A stretch of DNA of 32,001 nucleotides from Citreicella sp. C3M06. Lineage in GTDB: Bacteria > Pseudomonadota > Alphaproteobacteria > Rhodobacterales > Rhodobacteraceae. This document shows positions 1 to 7,800 of the stretch, piece after piece (the stretch's first letter is position 1; each line of letters begins with the position of its first letter). The notes beneath the pieces are model-generated. The model saw nothing but the letters and a program-made list of their open reading frames with translations. It ran no database searches and was not told where the DNA came from. A program made the translations under genes and the position numbers. Where the stretch lies: contig NZ_JAHKQA010000028.1 of the NCBI RefSeq assembly GCF_018860705.1, forward strand, positions 1 to 32,001, given 5' to 3'.

Positions 1-2
1 TT

Positions 3-167
3 TCGCGGGGGGCAGGTCAGGTCGGATTCAAACGCGCCACCGTAGCCGTAGCGCGCAAGCTCGCCGTGATCATGCATGCGATGCTGAAATCCAGGGAAGT
101 CTCCGATCCGCAGATAGGCCCTGCTGCCAAAGCCCAAGCAGATAGCGTTCGAAACCAGAACGCTTGA
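3..167 (+). pseudogene. IS110/IS1111-family transposase, C-terminal fragment
   Basis: The frame starting at base 3 is open to a TGA at 165-167 and gives a C-terminal tail with KRATVAVARKLAVIMHAML. This is the conserved end of IS110/IS1111 transposases (DEDD/Ser recombinases), where 'VAVARKLAVILH' precedes the stop. Only about 50 residues lie in the window, so the rest is off the left edge and I cannot tell whether the gene is intact there. It is on the opposite strand from the IS110 pseudogene further right and is a different subtype, because the two C-terminal tails do not match. Confidence 0.75.
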
Positions 168-681
168 TCGGTTCTTGACGGGACGCGGTTCGTAGATGGG
201 GTTGCGGCATGCAACAGAACGAGTGCGTCATCCACATTGAGGCTCCCCCCCCCCGCGAGGCCCCGACATGCGGCGGCCCAGTGCCGACCGCGAAGACATC
301 CATACCTCCGGCGGGCGCATTTCAAAGCGCAAAGGGTTTGACGCAAGAACAGAGATTAGACACCGTCATCTAAAAGCATGGGTTCACGATGTGAAACCCT
401 CACAAACAGAGTTCTGCCACATATGTAACGGCCCCAAGCGCAAGAGGGGTTCTGAAGCTTTTTCTGACGCATTGTCGGGTGCTAACGTATGTCGGGCCTC
501 AGGATGCGACCTTACAAATGCCGCGGGCCCGTATGGTGTTTGTGGATCAGGCTCCAGATCAACGCCGCGTGCTCGGCGGCACTTTGCTGCAGGCTGGTTC
601 CTCTGATGCCGTCTCACGGCCGTTGCGTCAAACTTCTCCTTGCCCTCTTTGGCTCCGACGTTCTCGCCATCGACGGTCGGC
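168..681. other. Noncoding stretch between two IS110 transposase ends
   Basis: No convincing gene. A run of ten C residues lies near 246-255. The part from about 380 to 681 directly follows the stop of the minus-strand IS110 gene and looks to me like the long 3' noncoding end of an IS110-type element. In IS1111-group elements that side carries the structured bridge RNA; here that is only a possibility and I cannot fold it by eye. The exact IS boundary is not visible. Confidence 0.35.
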
Positions 682-727
682 TTACGCCGCCGCGACAGGA
701 GAGTGGTAGGCACCGCCCCGGGCCATC

Positions 728-753
728 TCTTGTCCGGCAGTGCATCGTGAAGC
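728..753 (+). repeat. Palindromic element copy 1, left part
   Basis: Starts TCTTGTCCGGCAG (family form CACTGCCCGGCAG), followed by the 5' arm of the hairpin. It is cut at the hairpin loop by the IS3 element beginning at 754. Joined to 1952-1966 after removing one AAGC duplicate, it gives exactly 41 bp with an ATCGT-GAA-GCGAT stem-loop and the GAGAGGG tail. Confidence 0.8.
750..753 (+). repeat. Target-site duplication AAGC, left copy
   Basis: AAGC lies directly outside the GGTAATCCCCCCCG terminal repeat and recurs at 1948-1951 on the other side. Four base pairs is the duplication usual for IS407-group IS3 elements. Confidence 0.75.
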
Positions 754-856
754 GGTAATCCCCCCCGTTTTTACGGGGGCTTGGTCGTAGAATTTACGCG
801 GCCATGCTCAGTTTCTGGGCGGGCGTCATCCCGCCGTTTCCCATGTTGGGGCGCTC

Positions 857-899
857 CACTGCCCGGCAGTGCATTTCCGCAGGAAATGGCACGAGAGGG
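857..899 (+). repeat. Palindromic element copy 2 (43 bp)
   Basis: CACTGCCCGGCAG, then stem GTGC-ATTTCC, loop GCA, GGAAAT-G-G-CAC with a bulged G, then GAGAGGG. It interrupts the IS3 OrfB between YNN and ERPNMG and, read in the transposase sense, leaves the frame open across 14 extra codons. Confidence 0.85.
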
Positions 900-1082
900 T
901 TGTTGTAGGACCAGAGCCACTCGGAGGCAATCTGCTGCACCTCGTCGATGGTTTCGAAGATGTGGAGGTCCAGCCACTCGTGCCGGACCGTCCGATTTTA
1001 GCGCTCGACATAAGCGTTCTGCTGCGGTTTCCCGGGCTGAATATGGGCTAGGACGATGCCCTTGTGCTCCGCCCATTCCATG

Positions 1083-1123
1083 CACTGCCCGGCAGGGTAT
1101 TCCGCAGGAATATCCCGAGAGGG
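1083..1123 (+). repeat. Palindromic element copy 3 (41 bp)
   Basis: CACTGCCCGGCAG, stem GGGT-ATTCC, loop GCA, GGAAT-A-T-CCC, tail GAGAGGG. It separates the OrfB codons for SGTL and MEWAEHKGI; removing 41 bases would restore that reading. Confidence 0.85.
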
Positions 1124-1308
1124 AGGGTGCCGCTGATGTATTCCGGGCCGTTGTCGACCCTGATCGTCTTTGGCGCGCCGCTCCATTCAATGATCTGGTT
1201 CTGCGCCCGGACCACGCGCTCGGCAGGCAGCGAGAAGTCGACCTCGATTCCCAGGCCCTCGCGGTTGAAATCGTCCAGCACGTTCAGCAGCCAGAACTGA
1301 CGACCGTC

Positions 1309-1345
1309 CACTGCCCGGCAGGGCATTGCGCAGCAATGGCCCGAG
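1309..1345 (+). repeat. Palindromic element copy 4 (37 bp, shortened tail)
   Basis: CACTGCCCGGCAG, stem GGGC-ATTGC, loop GCA, GCAAT-G-G-CCC, tail reduced to GAG. It lies between MADR(L) and DGRQFWLLN of OrfB and shifts the frame there. Confidence 0.85.
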
Positions 1346-1444
1346 CCTGTCAGCCATGAAATCCATGGACCAGACCTCATTCGCAGCTTCCGGAACCGCC
1401 AGCGTGTCAGGCTTCTCCCGTTTCAGCCGCTTGCGCGGCTTGAT

Positions 1445-1485
1445 TGTCACCCGGCAGGGCATTGCGAAGCAATGTCCCGAGAGGG
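1445..1485 (+). repeat. Palindromic element copy 5 (41 bp)
   Basis: Left part TGTCACCCGGCAG is slightly diverged. Stem GGGC-ATTGC, loop GAA, GCAAT-G-T-CCC, tail GAGAGGG. It lies exactly between the codons for LNLR and IKPRKRL of OrfB; removal of 41 bases rejoins CGC and ATC. Confidence 0.85.
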
Positions 1486-1540
1486 GCGCAGGTTCAGCTC
1501 CAGCTCGCGGTAGATCCGGTAGACGCGCTTGTGGTTCCAG

Positions 1541-1594
1541 CATTCGCCATTGTCTCTCGGACCAATGGCGCGACAACGGCTCATCCTTGGACAT
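1541..1594 (-). repeat. Possible diverged palindromic element copy
   Basis: OrfB is again interrupted here, between LRNV and WNHKRVYRIY, by about 50 bases that do not belong to the gene. They contain a perfect 8-bp inverted repeat CGCCATTG/CAATGGCG (1545-1552, 1563-1570) around a CGAGAG-like core. The resemblance to the family is partial and I am not sure it is the same element. Confidence 0.35.
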
Positions 1595-1800
1595 TGCGCA
1601 GGTAGAGAAAGCACAGGCCAAAGCCCCAGCTCTTCTTTGCTTTTGTCAGCCCGAGCAGCAGGTCGGCGATCTGTTCGTTCTCGTCGTCCAGCTTGGGGCT
1701 GTACCGGTAACAGGTCTCGCTGACCTGGAAGGTCCGACAGGCCAGCGCGATGCTGACGCCCTTCATCGCCACCGCTTTCACGGCCAACTCTCGGCGCTGC

Positions 1801-1841
1801 CCCTCTCGGGCCATTGCTGCGCAATGCCCTGCCGGGCAGTG
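1801..1841 (-). repeat. Palindromic element copy 6 (41 bp, inverted)
   Basis: The only clear copy in the left cluster on the minus strand. Same hairpin as copy 4 (GGGC-ATTGC, GCA, GCAAT-G-G-CCC) with the full GAGAGGG tail. It joins OrfA codon 12 (QIM) to the start of OrfB (QRRELAV) with an open reading frame straight through. The OrfA segment expected between them is absent. Confidence 0.85.
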
Positions 1842-1947
1842 CATGATCTGGGCCTCGCTAAAACGTGTCTTCTTCATCGGAATCTCCTCGTTCATCCTGC
1901 CGAGAAAATTCTACTTCCGCATCCCCTTAAGATCGGGGGGGATTACC

Positions 1948-1966
1948 AAGCGATGTTACGAGAGGG
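1948..1966 (+). repeat. Palindromic element copy 1, right part, with AAGC duplicate
   Basis: AAGC (1948-1951) repeats the bases before the IS3 element. GATGTTAC then completes the hairpin and GAGAGGG (1960-1966) the tail. The IS110 coding sequence (GGKQRLGATT) begins right after. Confidence 0.8.
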
Positions 1967-2877
1967 TCGTCGTGGCCCCGAGCCTTTGTTTACCGCCCGA
2001 CGTATGCTGCCGGGGCGTGAGCACGAGCCAAGCAGAAAACTCCCAGGCCTTGCGGAAGGTCTCGGGTGGTGGCGCAAGGGGCGCAATGACCGTGACGATC
2101 AGCGGGCCAATACCGGGCAGCGTCATCCGCCGCGCCGCCACGTTCTTATCCTTGGCGCGACGGGTGATCTCGGTATCGAGCTTGCCGATCTCTGCTTCCA
2201 ACTGCGCCAGTGGGGCGATCGGGGCCTTGAGTGTGGGGATAGCGTCGGCAGGCAGATCGCATTCCGGATCTTCGATGATTTCATGAGGCTTCGTCGCGTT
2301 GGCCAGCCCTTGTGGCACGACATGTGCGAGCGCGCCGAGATGCGCTCGAAGTGAATTGATGGCCTGGGCCCGCTGCTGGATCAGAAGCCGCGCAGGCGAC
2401 ACACCATTGCCGCGCCCTGCGTCTCTTTGCTTTTCACAGGCACGAAGTGCATCGTCGGGCGCAGGCTTACTGCCTGAAAACGATCCCCCGGATCATTTCT
2501 CGCTGCGCGAACGGCTTGAATCCACGCAGATCGCCTTGGCATCGGCTTCTGGCGCTTCACGAAGGGCTGCACGTCGGCGGGCGGGATGAGCCTCACGTCG
2601 TGGCCGAGCGTCCCTAACTTGCAGCCCCTGAAATGCGCGCCGCCACAGGCTTTTATTGCGGCGCCGCAGGCTGGCAGTTGTGCGATAAACTCAAGGGCCT
2701 GAAGCCGTCTCAGCTTCTTGCGGAGCAGATCCCGACCCGCGTCAGCCCCATGCGCTTGGAACGCATTCTTCGCTAGATCACGCCCGAACGTGATAATCCC
2801 CGACATGACCGTCCGCCTTGGTGAAACATCGCAGACCCACCTTGGCACACAGATGCCGTCGGGGGGCGGTCACATCC

Positions 2878-2955
2878 TTAACGCCGTTTGGAGCCGCCAA
2901 GTTTGCGGGTGGTCCACTCGCCTTCACCCTCGGATGTGATGCCTGTGCTGTCCAC
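2878..2955 (-). pseudogene. IS5-family transposase fragment
   Basis: The minus strand reads VDSTGITSEGEGEWTTRKLGGSKRR. This matches the conserved DDE block of IS5-family transposases (VDSTGIKVEGEGEWNARKHGG-KRR), with the catalytic Asp at the start. About 25 residues survive, then a stop. Upstream it abuts half of a palindromic element, so its own N-terminal part is gone. Confidence 0.75.
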
Positions 2956-2968
2956 TGCCCGGCAGGGG
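2953..2968 (+). repeat. Palindromic element copy 7, left half only
   Basis: CACTGCCCGGCAG plus GGG, after which the expected hairpin and GAGAGGG tail are absent. It lies between the IS5 fragment and the stop of the tetR-family gene 14 bases further on, so a deletion probably removed its other half up to the edge of that gene. Confidence 0.65.
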
Positions 2969-2981
2969 ATGTGCGGCGTAT

Positions 2982-3575
2982 TCAGGCGTCCTTGGATGTT
3001 GAAGCCAAGAGATGTGATGATTCGATGAGCCCATCCCAGACCATGTCTAGGGCGGCGCCAAGGGTTAGGTTTTTTTCCTGCTCCCATAGGTGAATCGTCC
3101 GGGCGATCGCGTCTGTGGCGCTACTGGCGAGGGCGGCTGCGACTTGGCGATTTTGCACGCGACGGCACAGGTGTTCCGTGAGTTCATCTCGTTCCATGAT
3201 GATAAAGCCTTCGAGGATTCCGCGCGCTTTTTCATTCGAGCGCAGGACGGTACCGATCATCCTGAGAATGGGTTCATCCTTGGTCAGGTTCTCCATGTGC
3301 CGGTGCAGAAACCGCTTGAGGTCGTTCCGTAGCGCCCCTGTTCCGTCGCACAAGGCATTCTTGTCCTCCTTGCGGAAAGCAGGTGGCGCCCCGATCGCGG
3401 CCGTTTCTTTGTTAACGTAATAGTTAAAGAAGGTTCGCGTGCTGACACCCGCAGATGCGGCGATCTCTTCGGTGGTGACGTTTTCAAGCCCGCGCTCGAC
3501 TGCCAATTTCAGCGTCGCCAGTTGGATGTCACGTGCGGTTTGTTGTCTTCGTCTCTCGCGTAACGAAACTGTCAT
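2982..3575 (-). CDS. TetR/AcrR-family repressor, divergent from the RND pump
   Basis: 197 residues, a usual TetR length. The N-terminal DNA-binding domain has RERRRQQTARDIQLATLKLAVERGLENVTTEEIAASAGVSTRTFFNYYVNKE, broken here into its parts: the helix-turn-helix is roughly residues 33-56, with VSTRTFFNYY as the recognition helix. The C-terminal part is helical and ligand-binding, and less conserved. It is transcribed away from the adaptor gene at 3654, the standard arrangement for a local repressor of an RND pump that releases DNA on binding a pump substrate. That role is inferred from position. The 3' end lies only 14 bases from half of a palindromic repeat, so its native downstream sequence has been lost, but the frame looks complete. 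Confidence 0.88.
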   Translation of the reverse strand: MTVSLRERRRQQTARDIQLATLKLAVERGLENVTTEEIAASAGVSTRTFFNYYVNKETAAIGAPPAFRKEDKNALCDGTGALRNDLKRFLHRHMENLTKDEPILRMIGTVLRSNEKARGILEGFIIMERDELTEHLCRRVQNRQVAAALASSATDAIARTIHLWEQEKNLTLGAALDMVWDGLIESSHLLASTSKDA

Positions 3576-3653
3576 GGCCTCAATTCTTGCGTAGTGTGCA
3601 ACATTTGCGTAGTAGGTATGAAAATTGTGGAACAGTCAAGGAACGAGAATCGG
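3576..3653. promoter_or_regulatory. Divergent promoter/operator region of tetR and the RND operon
   Basis: A 78-bp space between the two starts. TTGCGTAGT occurs twice, at 3587-3595 and 3605-3613, 18 bases apart, with a short dyad GCAA-CAT-TTGC between them. This is a plausible repressor site, since direct or inverted half-sites on one face of the helix suit a TetR dimer pair. AAGGAACGAG at 3638-3647 is the ribosome site for the adaptor. I cannot assign -35/-10 boxes with confidence. Confidence 0.5.
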
Positions 3654-4832
3654 ATGAAGGTCGGCGTTTGGAAAATGTTGGGGGCGGTTCTTGCGCTGAC
3701 GGGGTCTGCCACGATTGCAAATGCGCAATTCGGACCGCCGGGCGGCATGGACATGGGGCCGCTCGAAGTCGGCGTTGTCGAAATGACCCTGCAAGAGATT
3801 CCCCGTATCGTGACCTCGCCTGGCAGTGCTGTCGCGTTTCAGGAGGTCGAGGTGCGCCCACGCGTGGGGGGGGTCATCGAAGAGGTGCTGTATACGCCGG
3901 ATCAAGTTCTTGAGGTCGGCGATCCGCTGTTTCGCATCGATGATTCCTCTTATGTCGCGGCAGAGGCCGCGGCGTGTTCGGACGTCGCCACAGCCGAAGC
4001 AAACCTGATACTGGCACAGGCGGCCAGTGATCGCGCCGAACGCCTGTCCGGCAGCGGCTATACCGAGGCCGAAGTCGAATCCGCCCGTGCAACTCTGGCA
4101 GAGGCCAAGGCGACGCTGGATTCGACCAAGGCGGCTCTGGAATATGCCCAGACCGAATTGTCATGGACCACCATCAAAAGCCCGATCGCCGGACGCGCCG
4201 ATGTGTCGACGGTTTCGGTCGGTGACCTTGTGACGGCGGGCCAGAGCGACGAGCTGACCACCATCGTGCAGTCCGATCCGATCTATGTGGACATGATGGA
4301 AGCCAGCGCGCGCATTCTCTCTGTGCGCAAGGCCATCACCGAGGGCGTGATCAAGCAGAATGACTCGCTTCAGGCGACATTGGTGCTGGAGAACGAAGAG
4401 GTCTTCCACGGCGTTGGTCAATTGGTGACGGCGGGGAACACGGCCTCGACCACGACCGGGACCGTGACGATCCGGTTCAAGTTCGACAACCCTGACCATG
4501 TGATCATTCCGGGCATGTTTGTGCGCGGACAGGTCACCATCGGGACGGTGGAGGCCTTTCTCGTGCCGCAACGGGCCGCGACGCGGGACAATTCGGGCAA
4601 GCTTACCGCCTATGTCGTGAGCGATGACGGCAAGGCAAAACAGATCACTCTTGAAGACGACGGCAGCTATGACAATTCGTGGATCGTGCGCAGCGGGCTA
4701 AGCGAGGGCGACCAGTTGATCGTGGACGGGCTGTCGTCGCTTCGTTCGGGGCAGGACGTGAAACCCGTTGCGGCGACCATTGATGAAGACGGCATCACAC
4801 GCGATGCCGAAACCCCCGCCGCAGAGGACTAA
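3654..4832 (+). CDS. RND efflux periplasmic adaptor (HlyD/AcrA type)
   Basis: 392 residues from the ATG at 3654, chosen because AAGGAACGAG sits 6 bases upstream and a signal peptide follows (MKVGVWKMLGAVLALTGSA, cleavage probably after ANA). It then shows the adaptor order. A beta-barrel/lipoyl start has VEVRPRVGGVIEEVLY...VGDPLFRID. An alpha-hairpin rich in Ala, Glu and Leu spans about residues 95-165. The second lipoyl half has WTTIKSPIAGRADVSTVSVGDLV. A beta-barrel and membrane-proximal domain includes IIPGMFVRGQV and VPQRAATRD. It bridges the inner-membrane pump and outer-membrane channel. The stop is 4 bases before the pump gene. The exact drug range cannot be read from sequence. Confidence 0.93.
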   Translation: MKVGVWKMLGAVLALTGSATIANAQFGPPGGMDMGPLEVGVVEMTLQEIPRIVTSPGSAVAFQEVEVRPRVGGVIEEVLYTPDQVLEVGDPLFRIDDSSYVAAEAAACSDVATAEANLILAQAASDRAERLSGSGYTEAEVESARATLAEAKATLDSTKAALEYAQTELSWTTIKSPIAGRADVSTVSVGDLVTAGQSDELTTIVQSDPIYVDMMEASARILSVRKAITEGVIKQNDSLQATLVLENEEVFHGVGQLVTAGNTASTTTGTVTIRFKFDNPDHVIIPGMFVRGQVTIGTVEAFLVPQRAATRDNSGKLTAYVVSDDGKAKQITLEDDGSYDNSWIVRSGLSEGDQLIVDGLSSLRSGQDVKPVAATIDEDGITRDAETPAAED

Positions 4833-4836
4833 ATCA

Positions 4837-7800
4837 ATGGCCGCGTTCTTTATTCACCGCCCGGTGTTCGCCTGGGTGCTTGCCATTGCGACCATGCTGC
4901 TGGGTGCCTTCAGCATGAGCAGCCTGTCGATTTCGCAATATCCCGACATCGCCCCGACAACCGTGCGGATCACCGCAACCTACACCGGCGCGTCGGCCGA
5001 AACGGTGGAAAACTCGGTTACCTCGGTGATCGAAGACGGTCTGACCGGGCTTGACGGGCTGACCTACATGATCTCGTCCTCCAGCGAGGGCTCGTCGAGC
5101 GTTTCGCTGACATTTGACGATTCCATCGACCCTGACATGGCGCAGGTGCAGGTGCAGAACAAACTGCAACTGGTGGAATCGCAGCTGCCCGATACGGTGA
5201 CGAACAATGGCGTGTCGGTCACGCGTTCGACCAGTTCGATCCTGTTGGTCGGGGCGCTGGTCAGCGAAGACGACAGCTATACCTCGCTGGAACTGGGCGA
5301 CGTTCTCAGCAGCACCATCGAAGATGCGGTTCAGCGCACCGACGGTGTCGGCTCGATCAACAGCTTCGGCACCGAATATGCCATGCGGATCTGGCTGAAC
5401 CCCGAGCGGCTGTACCAGTATCAGCTGACGGCATCCGATGTCACCTCGGCGGTTTCGGAACAGAACACCAACGTCACCGTCGGTAGCCTTGGCGATCAGC
5501 CGGTTAGCAAGGGGCAGCAGTTTACCGTTTCCCTGTCGGCGCAGTCGCAGCTTCAGTCGGTCGAGGATTTCCAGAACATCCTGCTGAAAACCGAATCCGA
5601 CGGTTCGGCGATCTATTTGGCCGACGTGGCCACGGTCGAGCTGGCCGAGGAAGATTACGGCAGCGTCAGCCGCTTCAACGGACATCCGGCGGCGGGCTTT
5701 GCCGTCAACCTGTCCACCGGGGCCAATGCCGTCGATACCGCCGAGCGAGTGCGCGAGGTGATGAACAGCCTGTCCTCCGCGCTGCCCGAGGGCATCAGCG
5801 TTGAATACCCCTATGACACCTCGCCCTTTGTCGAGCAGTCCATCGAACAGGTCTATGAAACGCTGATCGAAGCCATCGTTCTGGTGTTCATCGTGATCTT
5901 TGTTTTCCTGCAAAGCTGGCGCGCAACCATCATTCCCACGATCGCGGTTCCTGTGGTTCTGCTGGGCACGTTCGGGGTGCTGTCGGCCTTTGGCATGTCG
6001 ATCAACACGCTGTCGATGTTCGCGCTGGTGCTGGCCATCGGCCTGCTGGTGGATGACGCCATCGTGGTGGTGGAAAACGTCGAACGCGTCATGGAAGAAG
6101 AAGGCCTTGATGCGAAGACCGCCACCGAAAAGAGCATGGGCGAGATTTCGTCCGCGCTGGTCGGGATCGTCATGGTGCTGTCGGCGGTGTTCCTGCCGAT
6201 GGCCTTCATGGATGGCTCTACCGGGGTGATCTACAAGCAGTTCTCGGTCACCATCATCTCGGCGATGGTGCTCTCGCTCTTCGTGGCGCTGATCCTGACG
6301 CCGGCGATGTGCGCCCAGCTTCTCAAACCCGGCCATGGCAAGACGCCGGTGGCGCCGCTGCGCTGGTTCAACACCGGCCTTGATCGGCTGATCGGTGGCT
6401 ACGGCTCGACTGTGGGGCGGCTTGCCCTTCGGCCTTTCCGCATGGTGATCGTGCTGGCGCTGGTGGGTGTCGGAGCCTATTGGATCTACGACCGCCTGCC
6501 CAGCTCTTTCCTGCCGACCGAGGACCAAGGCGTTCTGATGACCATGGTCGAACTGCCGCAAGGCTCGACCGTCCAGCAGACGCAGAACACCATCGAACAG
6601 ATCGAGCAATATCTGCTGACCGAGGAATCCGAAGGGGTCGCCAGCGTTTTTGCCAACGTCGGCTTCAGCTTCAGCGGGTCTGGTCAGAATTACGGCATCC
6701 TGTTCATCAAGCTCAAGGATTACGACGAGCGTCCGGGCATTGATGCCGGGGATATCATGATGCGGGCGAACCAGAGATTTGCCCAGTCGCGGCTTGGCAG
6801 CATCTTCGTGCTGCAGCCCCCGGCCATTCCCGGCCTCGGCACGTCTTCGGGCTTTACCATGTATCTCGTCGACCAAGGCGGCGCCGGGCAGGAGGCGTTG
6901 AGCACGGCTGCCGATCAGCTCGTCGCCCTTGGCAATCAGGACGGGCGGGTCACCAACCTGCGCGGCAATGACGACGCCACCGAACCTGCGCTCAAGCTTC
7001 GGATTGACCAGCAAAGGGCCGAGGCACTCGGCGTCTCTCTGTCGGATGTGAACGACATGTTGTCGACGGTTTTCTCGGGCTCTTATGTCAACGATTTCCC
7101 GCTTGGCAACGACCTGCGCGAGGTCATCGTTCAGGGCGGCGCCGACTGGCGGATGCAACCCTCGGACGTTGATCACTGGTATGTGCGCAATGATACTTCC
7201 GAGATGGTGCCGCTGACGGCCTTCATGAGCCAGGAATGGGAGATGATCACGCCCAAGCTTGCACGTTACGGCGGCACCCGCGCGCTGGAAATCTCGGGCG
7301 AAGCCGTAAGCGGCACCAGCTCGGGCGACGCGATGGACCTGATGGAAGAGCTTGCCGGCGAACTCGATGGTTCCTACGCCGCCGCATGGACCGGGCTGAG
7401 CTATCAGGAGCGCCTGTCCGGCGATCAGGAGGCCATCCTCTATTCCATCTCGGCGCTGGTAGTCTTTCTTTGCCTCGCGGCATTGTACGAAAGCTGGGCG
7501 GTGCCCTTTGCGGTCATGCTGTCGGTTCCGGTGGGGATCCTCGGGGCGCTGGCGACGACATGGTACTTTGGTCAGTCGAATGACGTCTATTTCAAGGTTG
7601 GCCTGCTGACGACCATCGGTCTGGCGGCAAGAAACGCCATCCTGATCGTCGAATTCGCGGAAACCCTGCGCGCCAAGGGCATGACCCTGATCGAGGCGAC
7701 AACCTCGGCGGCCCGTCAACGTTTGCGCCCAATCCTGATGACCTCGCTTGCCTTCGGCTTCGGCATTCTGCCGCTGGTGCTTGCCTCCGGGGCCGGGGCC

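Larger units (their letters stand above)
794..1877 (-). pseudogene. IS3-family transposase (OrfA/OrfB remnant), five-fold interrupted
   Basis: OrfA begins MKKTRFSEAQIM at 1877 and after 12 residues runs into a palindromic repeat, emerging at QRRELAVKAVA near the OrfB start, so about 70 codons of OrfA are missing. OrfB continues CRTFQVSETCYRYSPKLDDE, then [36 protein letters not shown] (first catalytic Asp), [33 protein letters not shown] (second Asp), IQPGKPQQNAYVER (catalytic Glu region), and ends MTPAQKLSMAA with TAA at 794-796. Repeats interrupt it after LR, DRL, GTL and YNN. The codon after YVER is TAA (998-1000, expected Tyr). The gene is dead; the family is secure and the IS407 group likely. 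Confidence 0.85.
754..1947 (-). mobile_element. IS3-family element (IS407-like group), degenerate, with complete ends
   Basis: Both ends carry the same 14 bases, GGTAATCCCCCCCG, at 754-767 and, inverted, at 1934-1947. Weaker matching continues inward to GTAGAATTT on each side. A 4-bp AAGC duplication flanks it. The 1194 bp include about 200 bp of five palindromic repeats inserted into its transposase, while most of the first reading frame is lost, which accounts for a starting size near 1.2 kb, usual for this group. The element landed in the loop of another copy of the same palindromic repeat, itself within an IS110 gene, so the order was IS110, then repeat, then this IS; when the internal copies arrived relative to this is not shown. 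Confidence 0.85.
682..2806 (-). pseudogene. IS110-family transposase, frameshifted and interrupted
   Basis: Read on the minus strand from the ATG at 2806. The N-terminal RuvC-like half is clear: MSGIITFGRDLAKNAFQAHG, then GHDVRLIPP, then RPTMHFVPVKS (expected DLAKNVFQVH, GHDVRLMPP, RPTMRFVPVKS). Frame changes occur around 2500-2540 and 2390-2400. The C-terminal half is also clear: INSLRAHLG, LPGIGPL, AWLVLTPRQHTSGGKQRLGATT. There it stops at the right end of a 41-bp palindromic repeat (1966). The last residues, MARGGAYHSPVAAA followed by TAA (682-684), resume on the far side of that repeat at 726. About 65 codons expected between GATT and MARGG are missing. A 1.2-kb IS3 element lies inside the repeat. 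The gene is dead. Confidence 0.85.

Noticed and set aside
857-1485. Integron attC sites as explanation of the palindromes
   Set aside because: No paired R and L boxes with the GTTRRRY core, no cassettes, and no integrase in the window.
728-1845. A CRISPR array formed by the repeated palindromic units in the left cluster
   Set aside because: Spacing between units varies from about 100 to over 300 bp, one unit is inverted, and the sequence between them is continuous transposase coding sequence, not spacers.
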